The notes: a model not told the origin generated them from the sequence alone. DNA of 64,000 nt from Paenarthrobacter sp. A20 (GCF_024168825.1 NZ_JALJWH010000001.1:682001-746000); one strand, 5' to 3'; positions 46,329 through 55,923 are shown, counted from the first letter of the stretch. Program-made: numbers and translations.

Positions 46329-47132
46329 TCAGTGTTTTGCCGACACGTCCTGCGAGATCGCGTTGGCGGTGGCCACGACTTCCTGTCGCACTGACTCGAG
46401 GTACTTTTCCGGGTCAGGTTGCGCGGCGACGGCTTGGGCCTGCAGTGAGACGTTGATGGCCGCAACGTTGTCGCCGTTGTTGTGGTTCCACACCGGGGCT
46501 GCGATGGACATCAGCCCGATTTCGAGCTCTTGGTCGAGCAGGCACCAGCCTTGCGCACGGACGCGTTCGACGGCGGCCCTCAAGTCGGGCACGCTGGCGA
46601 CGGTTCGCGGCGTGAGCGGGGTGAGTTCCGCCGTCGTGAGGTAAGCCTCCAGCTTGGCCTGCGGCAATCCGGCGAGCAGGACGCGGCCCATGGACGTGGC
46701 GTACGCGGGGAAGCGCGTGCCGACGGTGATCCCGACGTTCATGATCCGGCGCGTGGCCACGCGGGCCACGTAGAAGATGTCCGGGCCGTCCAAGACCGCC
46801 GCGGACGTCGACTCCCCCAGCTTCAAGCTGAGCTGCTCCAGGTGCGGCTGGGCCAACTGGGGCAAGGACAACGCCGACAAGTATGAGTACCCGAGCTGCA
46901 ACACCTTGGCCGTCAGGGCGAAGGTCTTGCCGTCGGTGCGGACGTAGCCCAGCTCAACCAAGGTGTGCAGGAACCTCCGTGCTGTGGCGCGAGTCAGGTC
47001 CGTGCGGGCAGCGACTTCGCTAAGTGTCATCACGGGGTTGTTCGCGTCGAATGCCCGGATCACTGCGAGCCCACGGGCCAGCGACTGAACGTACTGGTCG
47101 CTGGCCTGCGGGGTAACTGCGGAATCGCTCAT
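46329..47132 (-). CDS. pcaR: IclR-family regulator of the beta-ketoadipate pathway (PcaR-like)
   Basis: The 267-residue protein has the IclR layout with HTH TLSEVAARTDLTRATARRFL and the ligand domain containing PAYATSMGRVLLAGL and LDQELEIGLMSIAAPV. The length, motif style and location directly downstream of pcaHGBDCFIJ point to the PcaR/PobR subgroup, which senses beta-ketoadipate or protocatechuate. The ATG at 47132 has AGGA upstream and is preferred over a TTG at 47141. Confidence 0.88.
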   Translation of the reverse strand: MSDSAVTPQASDQYVQSLARGLAVIRAFDANNPVMTLSEVAARTDLTRATARRFLHTLVELGYVRTDGKTFALTAKVLQLGYSYLSALSLPQLAQPHLEQLSLKLGESTSAAVLDGPDIFYVARVATRRIMNVGITVGTRFPAYATSMGRVLLAGLPQAKLEAYLTTAELTPLTPRTVASVPDLRAAVERVRAQGWCLLDQELEIGLMSIAAPVWNHNNGDNVAAINVSLQAQAVAAQPDPEKYLESVRQEVVATANAISQDVSAKH

Positions 47133-47160
47133 GGATACCAATCCTAGGGTGCGTTGCGGG

Positions 47161-47259
47161 GCCCAAACTTGCGGGGCCTACTCTGCACGCTACGTACACC
47201 AAATAACGCGCAAAGCCGGCCTCGCAACGAGGAGCCCAAACTTGCGGGGCCTACTCTGC
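47161..47259. repeat. 26-bp direct repeat of the pcaJ 3' end
   Basis: The same 26 bases occur at 47161-47186 and 47234-47259, 73 bases apart. The second copy covers the last codons and stop of pcaJ plus 17 bases beyond. The first lies in the gap before pcaR, reading as a duplicated gene end. Each copy contains the small stem GGCCC...GGGCC or a variant. Confidence 0.85.
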
Positions 47260-47919
47260 CTTTTTCAGGGGCAGCGGCACGAGTTCCTGGATTTCCTCGA
47301 AGGTGCAGCCGAAGGTCTCCCGCACGGTGACGCCGTCGGGCCCTGTGAGGAACACTGCTTTGTCCGTGTACACGCGCGTCACGCAGCCGACGCCGGTCAA
47401 CGGGTAGGTGCACTGCTCCACCAGCTTGGACACGCCCTCACGTGTCAGGAGCGTCATCATCACGAAAACGTCCTTGGCGCCCGTTGCGAGGTCCATGGCT
47501 CCACCAACGGCCGGGATCGCGTCCGGGGCGCCGGTGTGCCAGTTGGCGAGGTCGCCGGTGGCGGATACCTGGAAGGCGCCGAGCACGCAGATGTCCAGGT
47601 GCCCACCGCGCATGATCGCGAACGAGTCGGCGTGATGGAAGTACGAGGCTCCGGGCAGTTCGGTGACGGGGATCTTGCCGGCGTTGATGAGATCGCCGTC
47701 AATCTCCTCGCCTTCAGCGGCCGGGCCCATGCCGAGCATCCCGTTCTCCGTGTGGAGCGTGATGTTCTGTTCCTCGGTGAGGTAGTTGGACACGAGCGTC
47801 GGCTGGCCGATGCCCAGGTTCACGAACGAACCCGGGGCGATGTCGCGGGCCACCAACTGGGCGAGCTCATCGCGGCCCAGCGGCTTCTCGGAGGTCTGGA
47901 TGCTGGTTTCGGTGCTCAT
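47251..47919 (-). CDS. pcaJ: 3-oxoadipate CoA-transferase, subunit B
   Basis: The 222-residue beta subunit has the family catalytic glutamate in TENGMLGMGP and the subunit motif GSFVNLGIGQPTLVSNYL. With PcaI it moves CoA from succinyl-CoA to beta-ketoadipate. It follows pcaI by two bases. Its last bases form the repeat at 47234-47259. Confidence 0.95.
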   Translation of the reverse strand: MSTETSIQTSEKPLGRDELAQLVARDIAPGSFVNLGIGQPTLVSNYLTEEQNITLHTENGMLGMGPAAEGEEIDGDLINAGKIPVTELPGASYFHHADSFAIMRGGHLDICVLGAFQVSATGDLANWHTGAPDAIPAVGGAMDLATGAKDVFVMMTLLTREGVSKLVEQCTYPLTGVGCVTRVYTDKAVFLTGPDGVTVRETFGCTFEEIQELVPLPLKKAE

Positions 47920-47921
47920 GA

Positions 47922-48608
47922 TCAGGCCACCTGTTCTTTTGTTCCGGCAGAATCGACGCGGACCACGCTGTTGACGTAAATACCGGGTGTCACCACGTTC
48001 TCCGGGTCCAGGGAACCCGTGGGCACAATCTCCGAAACCTGCACGATGGTGTGCTTGGCAGCGGCGGCCATGATGGGGCCGAAGTTCCGGGCGGTCTTGC
48101 GGTAGACGAGGTTGCCCTTGCCGTCGGCTTTGAGTGCCTTGATCAGGGCGACGTCGGCGTGGATCGGCGTTTCGAACACCTGGCCCCGGCCATCGATAAT
48201 GCGGGTTTCCTTGCCCTCAGCCAACGTGGTGCCGTAACCGGTCGGAGTGAAGAATCCACCAATACCCGCGCCCGCGGCCCGGATGCGCTCGGCCAGGTTG
48301 CCCTGCGGGACCAGCTCCAGCTCGATCTCACCGGCGTGGAACTTGGCGTCGAAGTGCCAGGAATCGGACTGCCGCGGGAAGGAGCAGATCATCTTGCGGA
48401 CCCGGCCTTCCTTGATCAGCAACGCCAGGCCTTGGTCGCCCTGGCCGGCGTTGTTGTTGACCACGGTGAGATCCTTTGCGCCGCAATCCATGAGGGCGTC
48501 GATCAGTTCGAACGGCTGCCCGGCGTTGCCGAACCCGCCGATCATCACGGTGGAACCGTCCTTGATGCCGGCGACAGCCTCGCCCACAGTGTCAATGAAA
48601 TTCAACAT
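47922..48608 (-). CDS. pcaI: 3-oxoadipate CoA-transferase, subunit A
   Basis: The 228-residue alpha subunit has the glycine-rich SCOT motif STVMIGGFGNAGQP and VVNNNAGQGDQGLA. It pairs with PcaJ. It lies 14 bases after pcaF in the pca operon. Confidence 0.95.
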   Translation of the reverse strand: MLNFIDTVGEAVAGIKDGSTVMIGGFGNAGQPFELIDALMDCGAKDLTVVNNNAGQGDQGLALLIKEGRVRKMICSFPRQSDSWHFDAKFHAGEIELELVPQGNLAERIRAAGAGIGGFFTPTGYGTTLAEGKETRIIDGRGQVFETPIHADVALIKALKADGKGNLVYRKTARNFGPIMAAAAKHTIVQVSEIVPTGSLDPENVVTPGIYVNSVVRVDSAGTKEQVA

Positions 48609-48622
48609 GACTCTTTACCCTT

Positions 48623-49837
48623 CTATGCCGACGCGCCGGCAGTAACGTTTTCGAGCACCACGGCCAGGCCTTGGCCCACGCCGATGCAGATCGCCGCGAC
48701 ACCCCAGCGCTGGCCGGAGGCCTGCAGGGACCGGGCGAGCGTGCCCAGGATGCGGGTACCGGAAGCACCGAGCGGGTGGCCCATGGCGATCGCGCCACCG
48801 TGCTGGTTCACGATTCCGGGGTCGATCCCCCACGCATCAACGCACGCCAGCGATTGCGCGGCGAACGCTTCGTTAAGTTCGACGGCGCCCACCTGGTCCC
48901 AGCCGATGCCCGCCTTCGCGAGGGCCTTGTTCGCGGCCTCCACCGGGGCGAACCCGAAGAACTGGGGGTCGTTGCCATGCGCACCGCGGCCGGCGATGCG
49001 GGCGAGGGGCTCCAAGCCGAGGATCGAGGAAGCAGCTTCCGAACCGATCCACGCCGCCGAAGCACCATCAGACAAAGGCGAGGCGTTCCCCGCGGTGACC
49101 GTACCGCCGTCGGACGCCTCAGACTCGGCCCGGAAAACGGTCTTCAAACCAGCCAGCTTCTCAGCGGAAGAACCGGCACGGATGCCCTCGTCCCGGACAA
49201 GGTCGGTGCCCGGCACCGCTGTCACCAAAGCATCGTAGAAGCCTTCGTTCCACGCAGCGTCGGCCAGGTTGTGCGAATCCGCAGCAAACTGGTCCTGGCG
49301 TTCCCGGGTGATCCCGTATTTCTCGCGCAGCCGTTCCGTAGCCTCGCCCAGGGAGATGGTCCAGTCCTTGTTCATCGCCGGGTTCACCAAACGCCAACCG
49401 AGCGTGGTGGAGGCCAAGGTCATGTCACCGGCCGGGTACGGTTTGGACGTCTTGGGCAGCACCCAGGGCGCACGGGACATGGACTCGGCGCCACCCACCA
49501 GCATGAGGTCGGCGTCGCCGGCGTTGATCTGGCGCGAAGCGATGATCGCCGCATCCAGGGACGAGCCGCACAGGCGGTTGACCGAGGTGCCGGGAATCGA
49601 CACGGGCAATCCAGCCAGCAGCGTCGCCATGCGGGCAACGTTGCGGTTTTCCTCGCCGGCACCGTTGGCGTTGCCGAACACCACCTCGTCGATCCGCTCA
49701 ACATCCAATCCCGGCGCCCGCTTGACGGACTCACGGACCACGTGGGCGGCAAGGTCATCGGGACGGACAGCAGCAAGGCCGGAGCCGAACTTGCCAAAGG
49801 GCGTGCGCACGGCGTCGTACACAAAAGCCTGGTTCAT
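48623..49837 (-). CDS. pcaF: 3-oxoadipyl-CoA thiolase
   Basis: The thiolase of about 404 residues has the nucleophilic cysteine in NRLCGSSLDAA, the HGGAIAMGHPLGASGTR histidine motif and the second cysteine in AAICIGVGQG. It cleaves beta-ketoadipyl-CoA into succinyl-CoA and acetyl-CoA, the last step of the pathway. A GTG at 49846 is an alternative start three codons upstream; I prefer the ATG at 49837. Confidence 0.95.
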   Translation of the reverse strand: MNQAFVYDAVRTPFGKFGSGLAAVRPDDLAAHVVRESVKRAPGLDVERIDEVVFGNANGAGEENRNVARMATLLAGLPVSIPGTSVNRLCGSSLDAAIIASRQINAGDADLMLVGGAESMSRAPWVLPKTSKPYPAGDMTLASTTLGWRLVNPAMNKDWTISLGEATERLREKYGITRERQDQFAADSHNLADAAWNEGFYDALVTAVPGTDLVRDEGIRAGSSAEKLAGLKTVFRAESEASDGGTVTAGNASPLSDGASAAWIGSEAASSILGLEPLARIAGRGAHGNDPQFFGFAPVEAANKALAKAGIGWDQVGAVELNEAFAAQSLACVDAWGIDPGIVNQHGGAIAMGHPLGASGTRILGTLARSLQASGQRWGVAAICIGVGQGLAVVLENVTAGASA

Positions 49838-49873
49838 GGGTTTCACTTTCTATCTGCCCGACTAGGGAGGAAA

Positions 49874-50320
49874 TCAGTTGGGTTCGTTGGAGGGGGAAGC
49901 CGCGTCGATCTCGGCGAATACTTTCTGGGCCGTCTTGAAGGCCGAGTTGGCCGACGGAACACTGCAATAGATAGCGGTCTGCAGCAGGATTTCCTTGATT
50001 TCGTCCCTGCCCAGGCCGTTGTTGAGGGCCGCCCTGACGTGCATGGCGAGCTCCTCCCAGTGACCGTGCGCCACCAGTGCCGTGAGGGTGACGGCGGAGC
50101 GCATCTGCCGGCTGAGGCCTGGCCGCGTCCAGATGCCACCCCAGGCGATCCTGGTGATCATGTCCTGGTAGTCCTCGGTAAAGGAATCCTTGTTGGCATT
50201 GGCCCGGTCGACATGGGCATCGCCCAGTACTTCACGGCGGACCACCATGCCGGCGTCGTAAATGTCCTGCGCAGTTGCGTCGGGCTGCACGGCACCATTG
50301 TGTTCAGAAACAGGGCTCAC
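49874..50320 (-). CDS. pcaC: 4-carboxymuconolactone decarboxylase
   Basis: The 148-residue protein has the CMD fold: MVVRREVLGDAHVDRA, the segment WTRPGLSRQMRSAVTLTALV and the active-site His region VAHGHWEELAMHVRAALNNG. It decarboxylates gamma-carboxymuconolactone to the enol-lactone used by PcaD. The gene stays separate from pcaD rather than fused as pcaL, as seen in some actinobacteria. The ATG overlaps the pcaD stop by four bases. Confidence 0.94.
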   Translation of the reverse strand: MSPVSEHNGAVQPDATAQDIYDAGMVVRREVLGDAHVDRANANKDSFTEDYQDMITRIAWGGIWTRPGLSRQMRSAVTLTALVAHGHWEELAMHVRAALNNGLGRDEIKEILLQTAIYCSVPSANSAFKTAQKVFAEIDAASPSNEPN

Positions 50321-51120
50321 AGTCCGTTCTCCTTCATAAAGTTGCGCATCAGTTCCGCTACTGCGGCGGGCGCCTCTGCGGGCGCGAGGTGACCGACGCC
50401 GTCGAGCGCCACGGCCTCGGCGTAGGAACCGCCGGCGCGGATGGCAGCGGCAGTCTCCTCAGCCATCGACGGCGGCGCTACCTCGTCCGCTACGCCGGCG
50501 ATCACCTGCGTGGGCACGGTGATGCTGCCGAGGTGCTCGCGGACGTCGAAGGCGGCAAGGGCTTCGCAGCAGAATGAGTAACCAAAGCGGTCGGCATCGC
50601 GGAGGGCATGCAGGAGGCGGCTGCTGATCTCCGGCTGGCGGTCCATGAACCCCGGGCCGAACCAACGCTCGGCGGAACCTTGGATCATCACAGGCGTGCC
50701 CAGCGTGCGAACCGTTTCGGCGCGTTCCAGCCAGCCCTCGGGGGTGCCGAGCTTGGCACCGCTGCACTGGACGGACAGGCTGCGGAGGCGGTCGCCGTGC
50801 TTGATGCCGAGCTGCAGGCCAGTGGCCCCGCCCAGCGAAACGCCCGCGTAGTGGAAGTTCGCGCCCGGGAGTACAGAGTCAACAAGGTCGACGACGGCGT
50901 CAGCCAGTTCCGCGACATCGAAACCTTCGGTGGTGGTCGGCGAGATGCCGTGTCCGGGGAGGTCCCAGCCGATGACGTCATAGTCGTCACCCAGGAGGGC
51001 CGCGGTTTCCGTCCAGAGAATAGTGGAGGTGCCCAGCGACGGGCCCACCACCAGAAGCGGCTTCGCTCCCAGTTCGCGCTGCGGGGAGAGCAGCACGGCC
51101 TTGACAGTTGGCTTAGCCAC
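50317..51120 (-). CDS. pcaD: 3-oxoadipate enol-lactonase
   Basis: The 267-residue alpha/beta hydrolase has the serine elbow YAGVSLGGATGLQLG, GWDLPGHGISP in the usual strand region and the catalytic His in GVGHLAPAEAP. It hydrolyses the enol-lactone to beta-ketoadipate. It lies between pcaB (eight-base overlap) and pcaC (four-base overlap). Confidence 0.93.
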   Translation of the reverse strand: MAKPTVKAVLLSPQRELGAKPLLVVGPSLGTSTILWTETAALLGDDYDVIGWDLPGHGISPTTTEGFDVAELADAVVDLVDSVLPGANFHYAGVSLGGATGLQLGIKHGDRLRSLSVQCSGAKLGTPEGWLERAETVRTLGTPVMIQGSAERWFGPGFMDRQPEISSRLLHALRDADRFGYSFCCEALAAFDVREHLGSITVPTQVIAGVADEVAPPSMAEETAAAIRAGGSYAEAVALDGVGHLAPAEAPAAVAELMRNFMKENGL

Positions 51121-52531
51121 GAGTGGCTCCCTTCGTTGAGGTTCCGGTGAATTGCGGGTACGCGGCCAGGATCCGTCGGCTGATCTCCTGGGCTTCGCCG
51201 AGGTAGCTCGCGGGATCCAGCAGTGCTTCGAGTTCGGCGTCCGTGAGTTTGTCCGCGGGGACGGTTTCGCGCAGCAGCTTGGTGTAGATGCGGGACTGTT
51301 CCGCAGCGGGCGCCTTCAGGGTTTCGTCGACGACGGCCTGCAGCTTCTGCTTTCCGTCCTCGCCCAGGAGCGGAGCGACGGCGGCCGCCACACCCTCGCT
51401 GAGCAGCAGCGGTCCCGAGATCTCCAGGTTCCTGCGCATGGATTCGGGGAAGACCCTGAGGCCCTCCGTGAGCTCGCGAAGATGTCCAGCGGCTCCCAAT
51501 GCCAGGGCGAGCAGCTGGCGCAATGCCGGCCATTCGCTGTGCCAGGCACCGTCGGGTCGCTCGTCGTTGAAGGTTGCCGCCGCGAGGTGGAGCTGGGATG
51601 CGAGTCCGGGCGCCTGCAATGCGGCACTGCGGATCAGCACTGACAGCACCGGATTCTGCTTCTGCGGCATGGCCGAGGAAACACCCCGCCCGGCAGCCAA
51701 CGGTTCGCCGAGTTCGGCGACTTCCGGGCGGCTCAGGAACAGGAGATCGGCGGCGATCTTGCCACAGGAATCGATCAGGGCAGCGAGCCCATCGCCGAGT
51801 GCCGTGACGGCCAGGCGGTTGGTGTGCCAGGGAGCGGGAGCTGGCGCAAGGCCCAGCTGAGCAGCCAATGCATCGGCAAGCGTAAACGCCGTGGCGGCAG
51901 TGCCCGCAGTCAGCTTCGTCGCCGAAGCCAACGTTCCACCCGCTCCGCCACACTGCACCGGCAGTTCCAGGGACCCCAACCGGGCTGCCGCAGCGGCCAC
52001 ACCGTGGAACCACTGCGCAGCCTTGAGCCCGAAGGTATACGGAAGCGCATGCTGTGTCAGGCTCCTGCCCACGCACAGCGTCTCCGCATGCTGTTCCGCC
52101 AAGGCGGCGAGCGCCGTCGTAGTGCCTTTCACGTCGACCAGCAGCGCAGCAATTGCGCGGCTGGCGAGCAGCATGAGGGCGGAGTCCAGGACGTCCTGGC
52201 TGGTCAGCGAGGTGTGGACTGCCCTGCCGGCGATTCCTGCAGAATCCAAGGACTTCACGCGGGCTCGGAGATCCCCGAGAAGGGGGATCACCGGGTTGGC
52301 GCCGCCTTGGGCGCGCTCCGCTACCGAAAGAACGTCGTAGGAACCGGCATCGGCGGCTTCGGCCACCACGGCGGCGGATCCGGCGGGGACAAGTCCCGCG
52401 TCCTCGAGGACGGCAGCCCAGGAGGCTTCGACGTCGAGAATTGCCGCGATCACGGCACGGTCGCCCGTCAGCGCCACCACAGCGGGCGACGCCGAGACGG
52501 GGCTAAGGAGGCCGAAGTCGCCGTCGGTCAT
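51113..52531 (-). CDS. pcaB: 3-carboxy-cis,cis-muconate cycloisomerase
   Basis: The 472-residue protein belongs to the fumarase/aspartase superfamily. It has the family signature GVSSAMPQKQNPVLSVL and the conserved THTSLTSQDVLDSA-like segment (VHTSLTSQDVLDSALML). It lactonises 3-carboxymuconate to gamma-carboxymuconolactone. It overlaps pcaG by four bases. Confidence 0.94.
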   Translation of the reverse strand: MTDGDFGLLSPVSASPAVVALTGDRAVIAAILDVEASWAAVLEDAGLVPAGSAAVVAEAADAGSYDVLSVAERAQGGANPVIPLLGDLRARVKSLDSAGIAGRAVHTSLTSQDVLDSALMLLASRAIAALLVDVKGTTTALAALAEQHAETLCVGRSLTQHALPYTFGLKAAQWFHGVAAAAARLGSLELPVQCGGAGGTLASATKLTAGTAATAFTLADALAAQLGLAPAPAPWHTNRLAVTALGDGLAALIDSCGKIAADLLFLSRPEVAELGEPLAAGRGVSSAMPQKQNPVLSVLIRSAALQAPGLASQLHLAAATFNDERPDGAWHSEWPALRQLLALALGAAGHLRELTEGLRVFPESMRRNLEISGPLLLSEGVAAAVAPLLGEDGKQKLQAVVDETLKAPAAEQSRIYTKLLRETVPADKLTDAELEALLDPASYLGEAQEISRRILAAYPQFTGTSTKGATRG

Positions 52532-53121
52532 GCCTGGTTTTCCGTAGTGATGTCGAGCGAACCGTCCTGCTGGAAGTCCAGGAACACGGTCTCGTCGCCG
52601 CCCTGCAGGCGGATGTCCCAGGTGAGGCCGCCATCGGCATCACGGCGTGCAATCAACGTCTTGCGGCGCTCCGGATCCAAGGAGCTCAGCAGGGGATCGT
52701 TGGCCAGTGCTTCCTCATTTTCCGGCAGGTACACGCGGGTGAAGAGGCGGTTCATGAGGCCGCGGGCGAAGACGGCTACCGAGATGAACGCCGCAGCGCC
52801 GGGAGCCGTGGGCCCTGGGTTGACCGTGGTGAAGGTGTACACGCCGGAGTTGCCAACGGCGCCGCGGCCCCAACCGGTGAAGGTGTAGCCGTCGCGGACC
52901 AGGGAGCCGGTGCGCTGGACGATGTTGCCCTCGGAGTCCGGCTGCCAGATCTCGAGGATGGCGTCCGGAATGGTGTTTCCGGCGCCGTCATACACGGTGC
53001 CCTGGAGGCGGATGCTTCCGGGGCTGCCCGGTGCCAGGAGTTCGTTGTCCTTGTCATAGGGAAGGGCGTAGCCGTAGAAGGGGCCTACGGTCTGGCCCGG
53101 TGTGGGTGCCAGCTTGCTCAT
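52528..53121 (-). CDS. pcaG: Protocatechuate 3,4-dioxygenase, alpha subunit
   Basis: The 197-residue subunit has the intradiol fold: PGQTVGPFYGYALP at the start, ILEIWQPDSEGNIV, and GVYTFTTVNPGPT in the strand region; the alpha subunit lacks the iron site. It pairs with PcaH encoded four bases upstream. Confidence 0.95.
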   Translation of the reverse strand: MSKLAPTPGQTVGPFYGYALPYDKDNELLAPGSPGSIRLQGTVYDGAGNTIPDAILEIWQPDSEGNIVQRTGSLVRDGYTFTGWGRGAVGNSGVYTFTTVNPGPTAPGAAAFISVAVFARGLMNRLFTRVYLPENEEALANDPLLSSLDPERRKTLIARRDADGGLTWDIRLQGGDETVFLDFQQDGSLDITTENQA

Positions 53122-53125
53122 GCGC

Positions 53126-53995
53126 TTACTCCTCGTCCCCGGCGTCGCCGTATGCTTCGTTTTCGGTCCAGGTCCGCTTGGAACCGGTCAGGATGATGTC
53201 CCACTTGTAGCCGAGGGCCCATTCGGGGCTGGTGAGCTCGTGGTCGTACTGCGCCACCAGGCGGTCGCGGGCGTCCTGGTCCACGATCGACTGGTAGATG
53301 GGGTCCAGCGGGAAGAGCTGGTCGCCCGGGAAGTACATCTGGGTGACGATGCGCTGCGTGAACTCCGAGCCGAACATGGAGAAGTGGATGTGCGCCGGGC
53401 GCCAAGCGTTGAGGTGGTTCTTCCACGGGTACGCGCCGGGCTTGATGGTGGTGAAGCTGTACGAGCCGTCCTCGCCCGTGATGCAACGGCCGACGCCGGT
53501 GAAGTTCGGGTCCAGCGGTGCAGGGTGCTGATCGCGTTTGTGGATGTAGCGGCCGGATGCGTTGGCCTGCCAGATCTCCACGAGCTGACCGGCCACCGGG
53601 CGGCCGTCGCCATCGAGGACACGGCCGGCGACGATGATCCGCTCGCCCTGCGGTTCCCCGTTGTGCTGGATGGTCAAGTCCGATTCCAGCGCGTGCACGT
53701 CCTGGTGTCCGAAGGCCGGTGAGTAGAGCTCGATGGTCTCCGGGTCCGCGTGGTGCAGGCTCTTGGTGGGGTGGCGCAGGATGCTGCTGCGGTACGGCGC
53801 GTAGTCCAGGCGCGGCATGGTCTCGGGACTTTTGCCGTTCTTCAGGGCCTCGGCGTAGCGATCCCCGATGCCCTTGATCTCAGCACTGAGATCCGCCTGG
53901 GTTTCCACTTTCTTGGAATCATGCGCGGCGTGAGGCTCAGCGGCTGGCACGAGTTCCTCGGATTCAAGCGCCTGTGCTGTCTGTTCTTGCGGCAC
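53126..53995 (-). CDS. pcaH: Protocatechuate 3,4-dioxygenase, beta subunit
   Basis: The 289-residue subunit binds the catalytic Fe(III), with tyrosines in ASGRYIHK and PGAYPWKN and histidines in WRPAHIHFSMFG. It cleaves protocatechuate between the hydroxyls to 3-carboxymuconate. It is longer than many PcaH proteins because of an acidic N-terminal tail of about 40 residues (QALESEELVPAAEPH). The GTG start has AAAGGAG upstream. It heads the pca cluster, 53 bases after qsuB. Confidence 0.94.
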   Translation of the reverse strand: MPQEQTAQALESEELVPAAEPHAAHDSKKVETQADLSAEIKGIGDRYAEALKNGKSPETMPRLDYAPYRSSILRHPTKSLHHADPETIELYSPAFGHQDVHALESDLTIQHNGEPQGERIIVAGRVLDGDGRPVAGQLVEIWQANASGRYIHKRDQHPAPLDPNFTGVGRCITGEDGSYSFTTIKPGAYPWKNHLNAWRPAHIHFSMFGSEFTQRIVTQMYFPGDQLFPLDPIYQSIVDQDARDRLVAQYDHELTSPEWALGYKWDIILTGSKRTWTENEAYGDAGDEE

Positions 53996-54048
53996 GGCCG
54001 GCTCCTTTCGGTTGATGGGTTCTCTTTGTTTGCGGGGCGGCGGCGGGG

Positions 54049-55923
54049 TTACACCCGGTGGAGCGAGTCGTATTGGACGGCGTGGCGCACCGGGGCGTTG
54101 GGCGCCCCATAACCGTCATAGCTGCCCCGACGTTCCACCATTTCGAAGAACACACTGCCCACGGTGGCGGTGTAGAAGTGGAGGAATTCGCCGTTGGCGT
54201 CCCGGTCATACAGGAGGTTGAGCTCCTTGAGGGTGCCCAGGAACCCGGGTTCAAGATCGAACCGGGCGTCCAGGTCCTCGTAATAGTTGGCCGGAATCTG
54301 CAGGAACTCAAGGCCACGGTCGCGGGCTGACCTGGCCGTGGCCACGAGGTCGTCCACGGCGAAGGCGATGTGTTCCTGATACGTTTTGCGAGCTGTTTCC
54401 TGGGCTTGCTGGGCGGGCGCAAGGTTGAGGACCAGCCTGACCGCGCCGTTGCTTGTCTCCATGACCTGCGAGCGAACCAGTCCGCTGGGGCTGGGAACCT
54501 CCGCGAACGGCTGCGGTTCCAAGGCCAAAGCGCTGGTGTAGAAGAGGACGGCTTCATCGAAGTGCTGCCACGGCTGGGCGAGGTTGACGTGGTCGATGAC
54601 CGCGTTCCGTTGCGCTGCGGAGTGTTCCAGGCCCTCGCCGAACTCGTGCGTCCATGCCGCGGTGCCGTCCGGGCTGCCCTGGCAGAGGAAGATCTCGGTG
54701 GAGTCCGGGGCTGAGATGCCTTGGAAGACTTCCTCGTCTGCCTGGACTTTGCGGGCCACCACGGGCGCCTTGAGTTGCTGGGCGCGAGCGGAGGCAATCA
54801 CGGGAGAGTCGACGTCGAACCCCAAAGCGGCGATAGCCGGTTCCGAGTGCGAGGCCGCTTGTTCGTTGATGATCACGCGGGCCTGGCCCATGGTCCACAG
54901 CTGGACATCCTTGGTGCGGTGGCGGCCCTCGAAGCCGAACCCGAGCTGGCCCAGGAGCTTCTCGAGCTGCGCGGTGTCGTCAGCCTTGACTTCGGCGAAG
55001 TTGAAGCCGGCGGGTTCGTTCACCTTGGGCAGCGTGGCCAGTTCCATGGGATAACGACGGCGGGACGCGCTTCCGTTGCCGGCTGCGGTTTCACGGGAGG
55101 TGCTTGCGAGCCATTTGGCGCTCTGCTCCTCCAGCCAGATCAGGGAGCGCATGGCGTCAACGGCGGTGCGTTCGGTGTCGGACTGCCGGAAAACGTCATT
55201 GAAGACTTCCAGGGACACCGGGCCCGTATACCCCGCGCGGACCACGTGGCCCATGAACTTGGCGAGCTCGAACTGGCCTTCGCCCGGGAACACGCGGTAG
55301 TGACGGCTCCAGGACAGCACATCCATGGAGAGCTTGGGGGCGTCTGCAACCTGGACGAAGAAGATCTTCTCCGCGTTGATGTCCTCAATGGGCGCAGTGT
55401 CCCAGTAGCGGGACAGGATGTGGAAGGAGTCCAGGCACGTGCCCAGGTTGGGGTGGTCCACCATTTCCACCAGGCGGTACGCGTGCTCGTAGTCGTTGAC
55501 GTACTTGCCCCAGGCCAGCGCTTCGTAGGCGACCTTGACGCCGTGATCCCCGGCCAGCCCGGCGAGTTCGGCCAGCTGGGAAGCGCGGAGTTCGTCGTCG
55601 TCGATTGTTGCCGTGGCTACGTTGGAGCACACCAGGATGGTGTCCATGCCCAGGCGGGACATGAGCTTGAACTTGGCCTCCGCCCGGCGAAGGTTGGCCT
55701 TCAGCAGGTCCGGAGTGACGCCGTCGAAATCCCGGAACGGCTGGTAAAGATCAAGGCCCAAGCCAAGATCTGCAGCCATGCTCCGGACTTCCTCCGGACT
55801 GTGCGGGGACGTGACGAGGTCTTGCTCGAAGATCTCGATGCCGTCGAAACCCGCAATCGCGCAGGCCTGCATCTTCTCCTTCAGCGTGCCGGACAGGCAG
55901 ACCGTGGCGATTCCGGTGCGCAT
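54049..55923 (-). CDS. qsuB: 3-dehydroshikimate dehydratase fused to a 4-hydroxyphenylpyruvate-dioxygenase-like domain
   Basis: The 624-residue fusion has two parts. Residues 1-290 form a xylose-isomerase-like TIM barrel with the metal residues in VAYEALAWGKYVNDY, LGTCLDSFHIL and SLEVFNDVF, converting 3-dehydroshikimate to protocatechuate. Residues about 300-620 form an HPPD-like VOC half with ligands in VDHVNLAQP, YQEHIAFAVDDL and FFEMVERRG. The same architecture and length are known for QsuB of Corynebacterium glutamicum. Its start overlaps the qsuD stop (TGATG), and the pca operon follows it, so its product feeds directly into PcaHG. Confidence 0.92.
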   Translation of the reverse strand: MRTGIATVCLSGTLKEKMQACAIAGFDGIEIFEQDLVTSPHSPEEVRSMAADLGLGLDLYQPFRDFDGVTPDLLKANLRRAEAKFKLMSRLGMDTILVCSNVATATIDDDELRASQLAELAGLAGDHGVKVAYEALAWGKYVNDYEHAYRLVEMVDHPNLGTCLDSFHILSRYWDTAPIEDINAEKIFFVQVADAPKLSMDVLSWSRHYRVFPGEGQFELAKFMGHVVRAGYTGPVSLEVFNDVFRQSDTERTAVDAMRSLIWLEEQSAKWLASTSRETAAGNGSASRRRYPMELATLPKVNEPAGFNFAEVKADDTAQLEKLLGQLGFGFEGRHRTKDVQLWTMGQARVIINEQAASHSEPAIAALGFDVDSPVIASARAQQLKAPVVARKVQADEEVFQGISAPDSTEIFLCQGSPDGTAAWTHEFGEGLEHSAAQRNAVIDHVNLAQPWQHFDEAVLFYTSALALEPQPFAEVPSPSGLVRSQVMETSNGAVRLVLNLAPAQQAQETARKTYQEHIAFAVDDLVATARSARDRGLEFLQIPANYYEDLDARFDLEPGFLGTLKELNLLYDRDANGEFLHFYTATVGSVFFEMVERRGSYDGYGAPNAPVRHAVQYDSLHRV

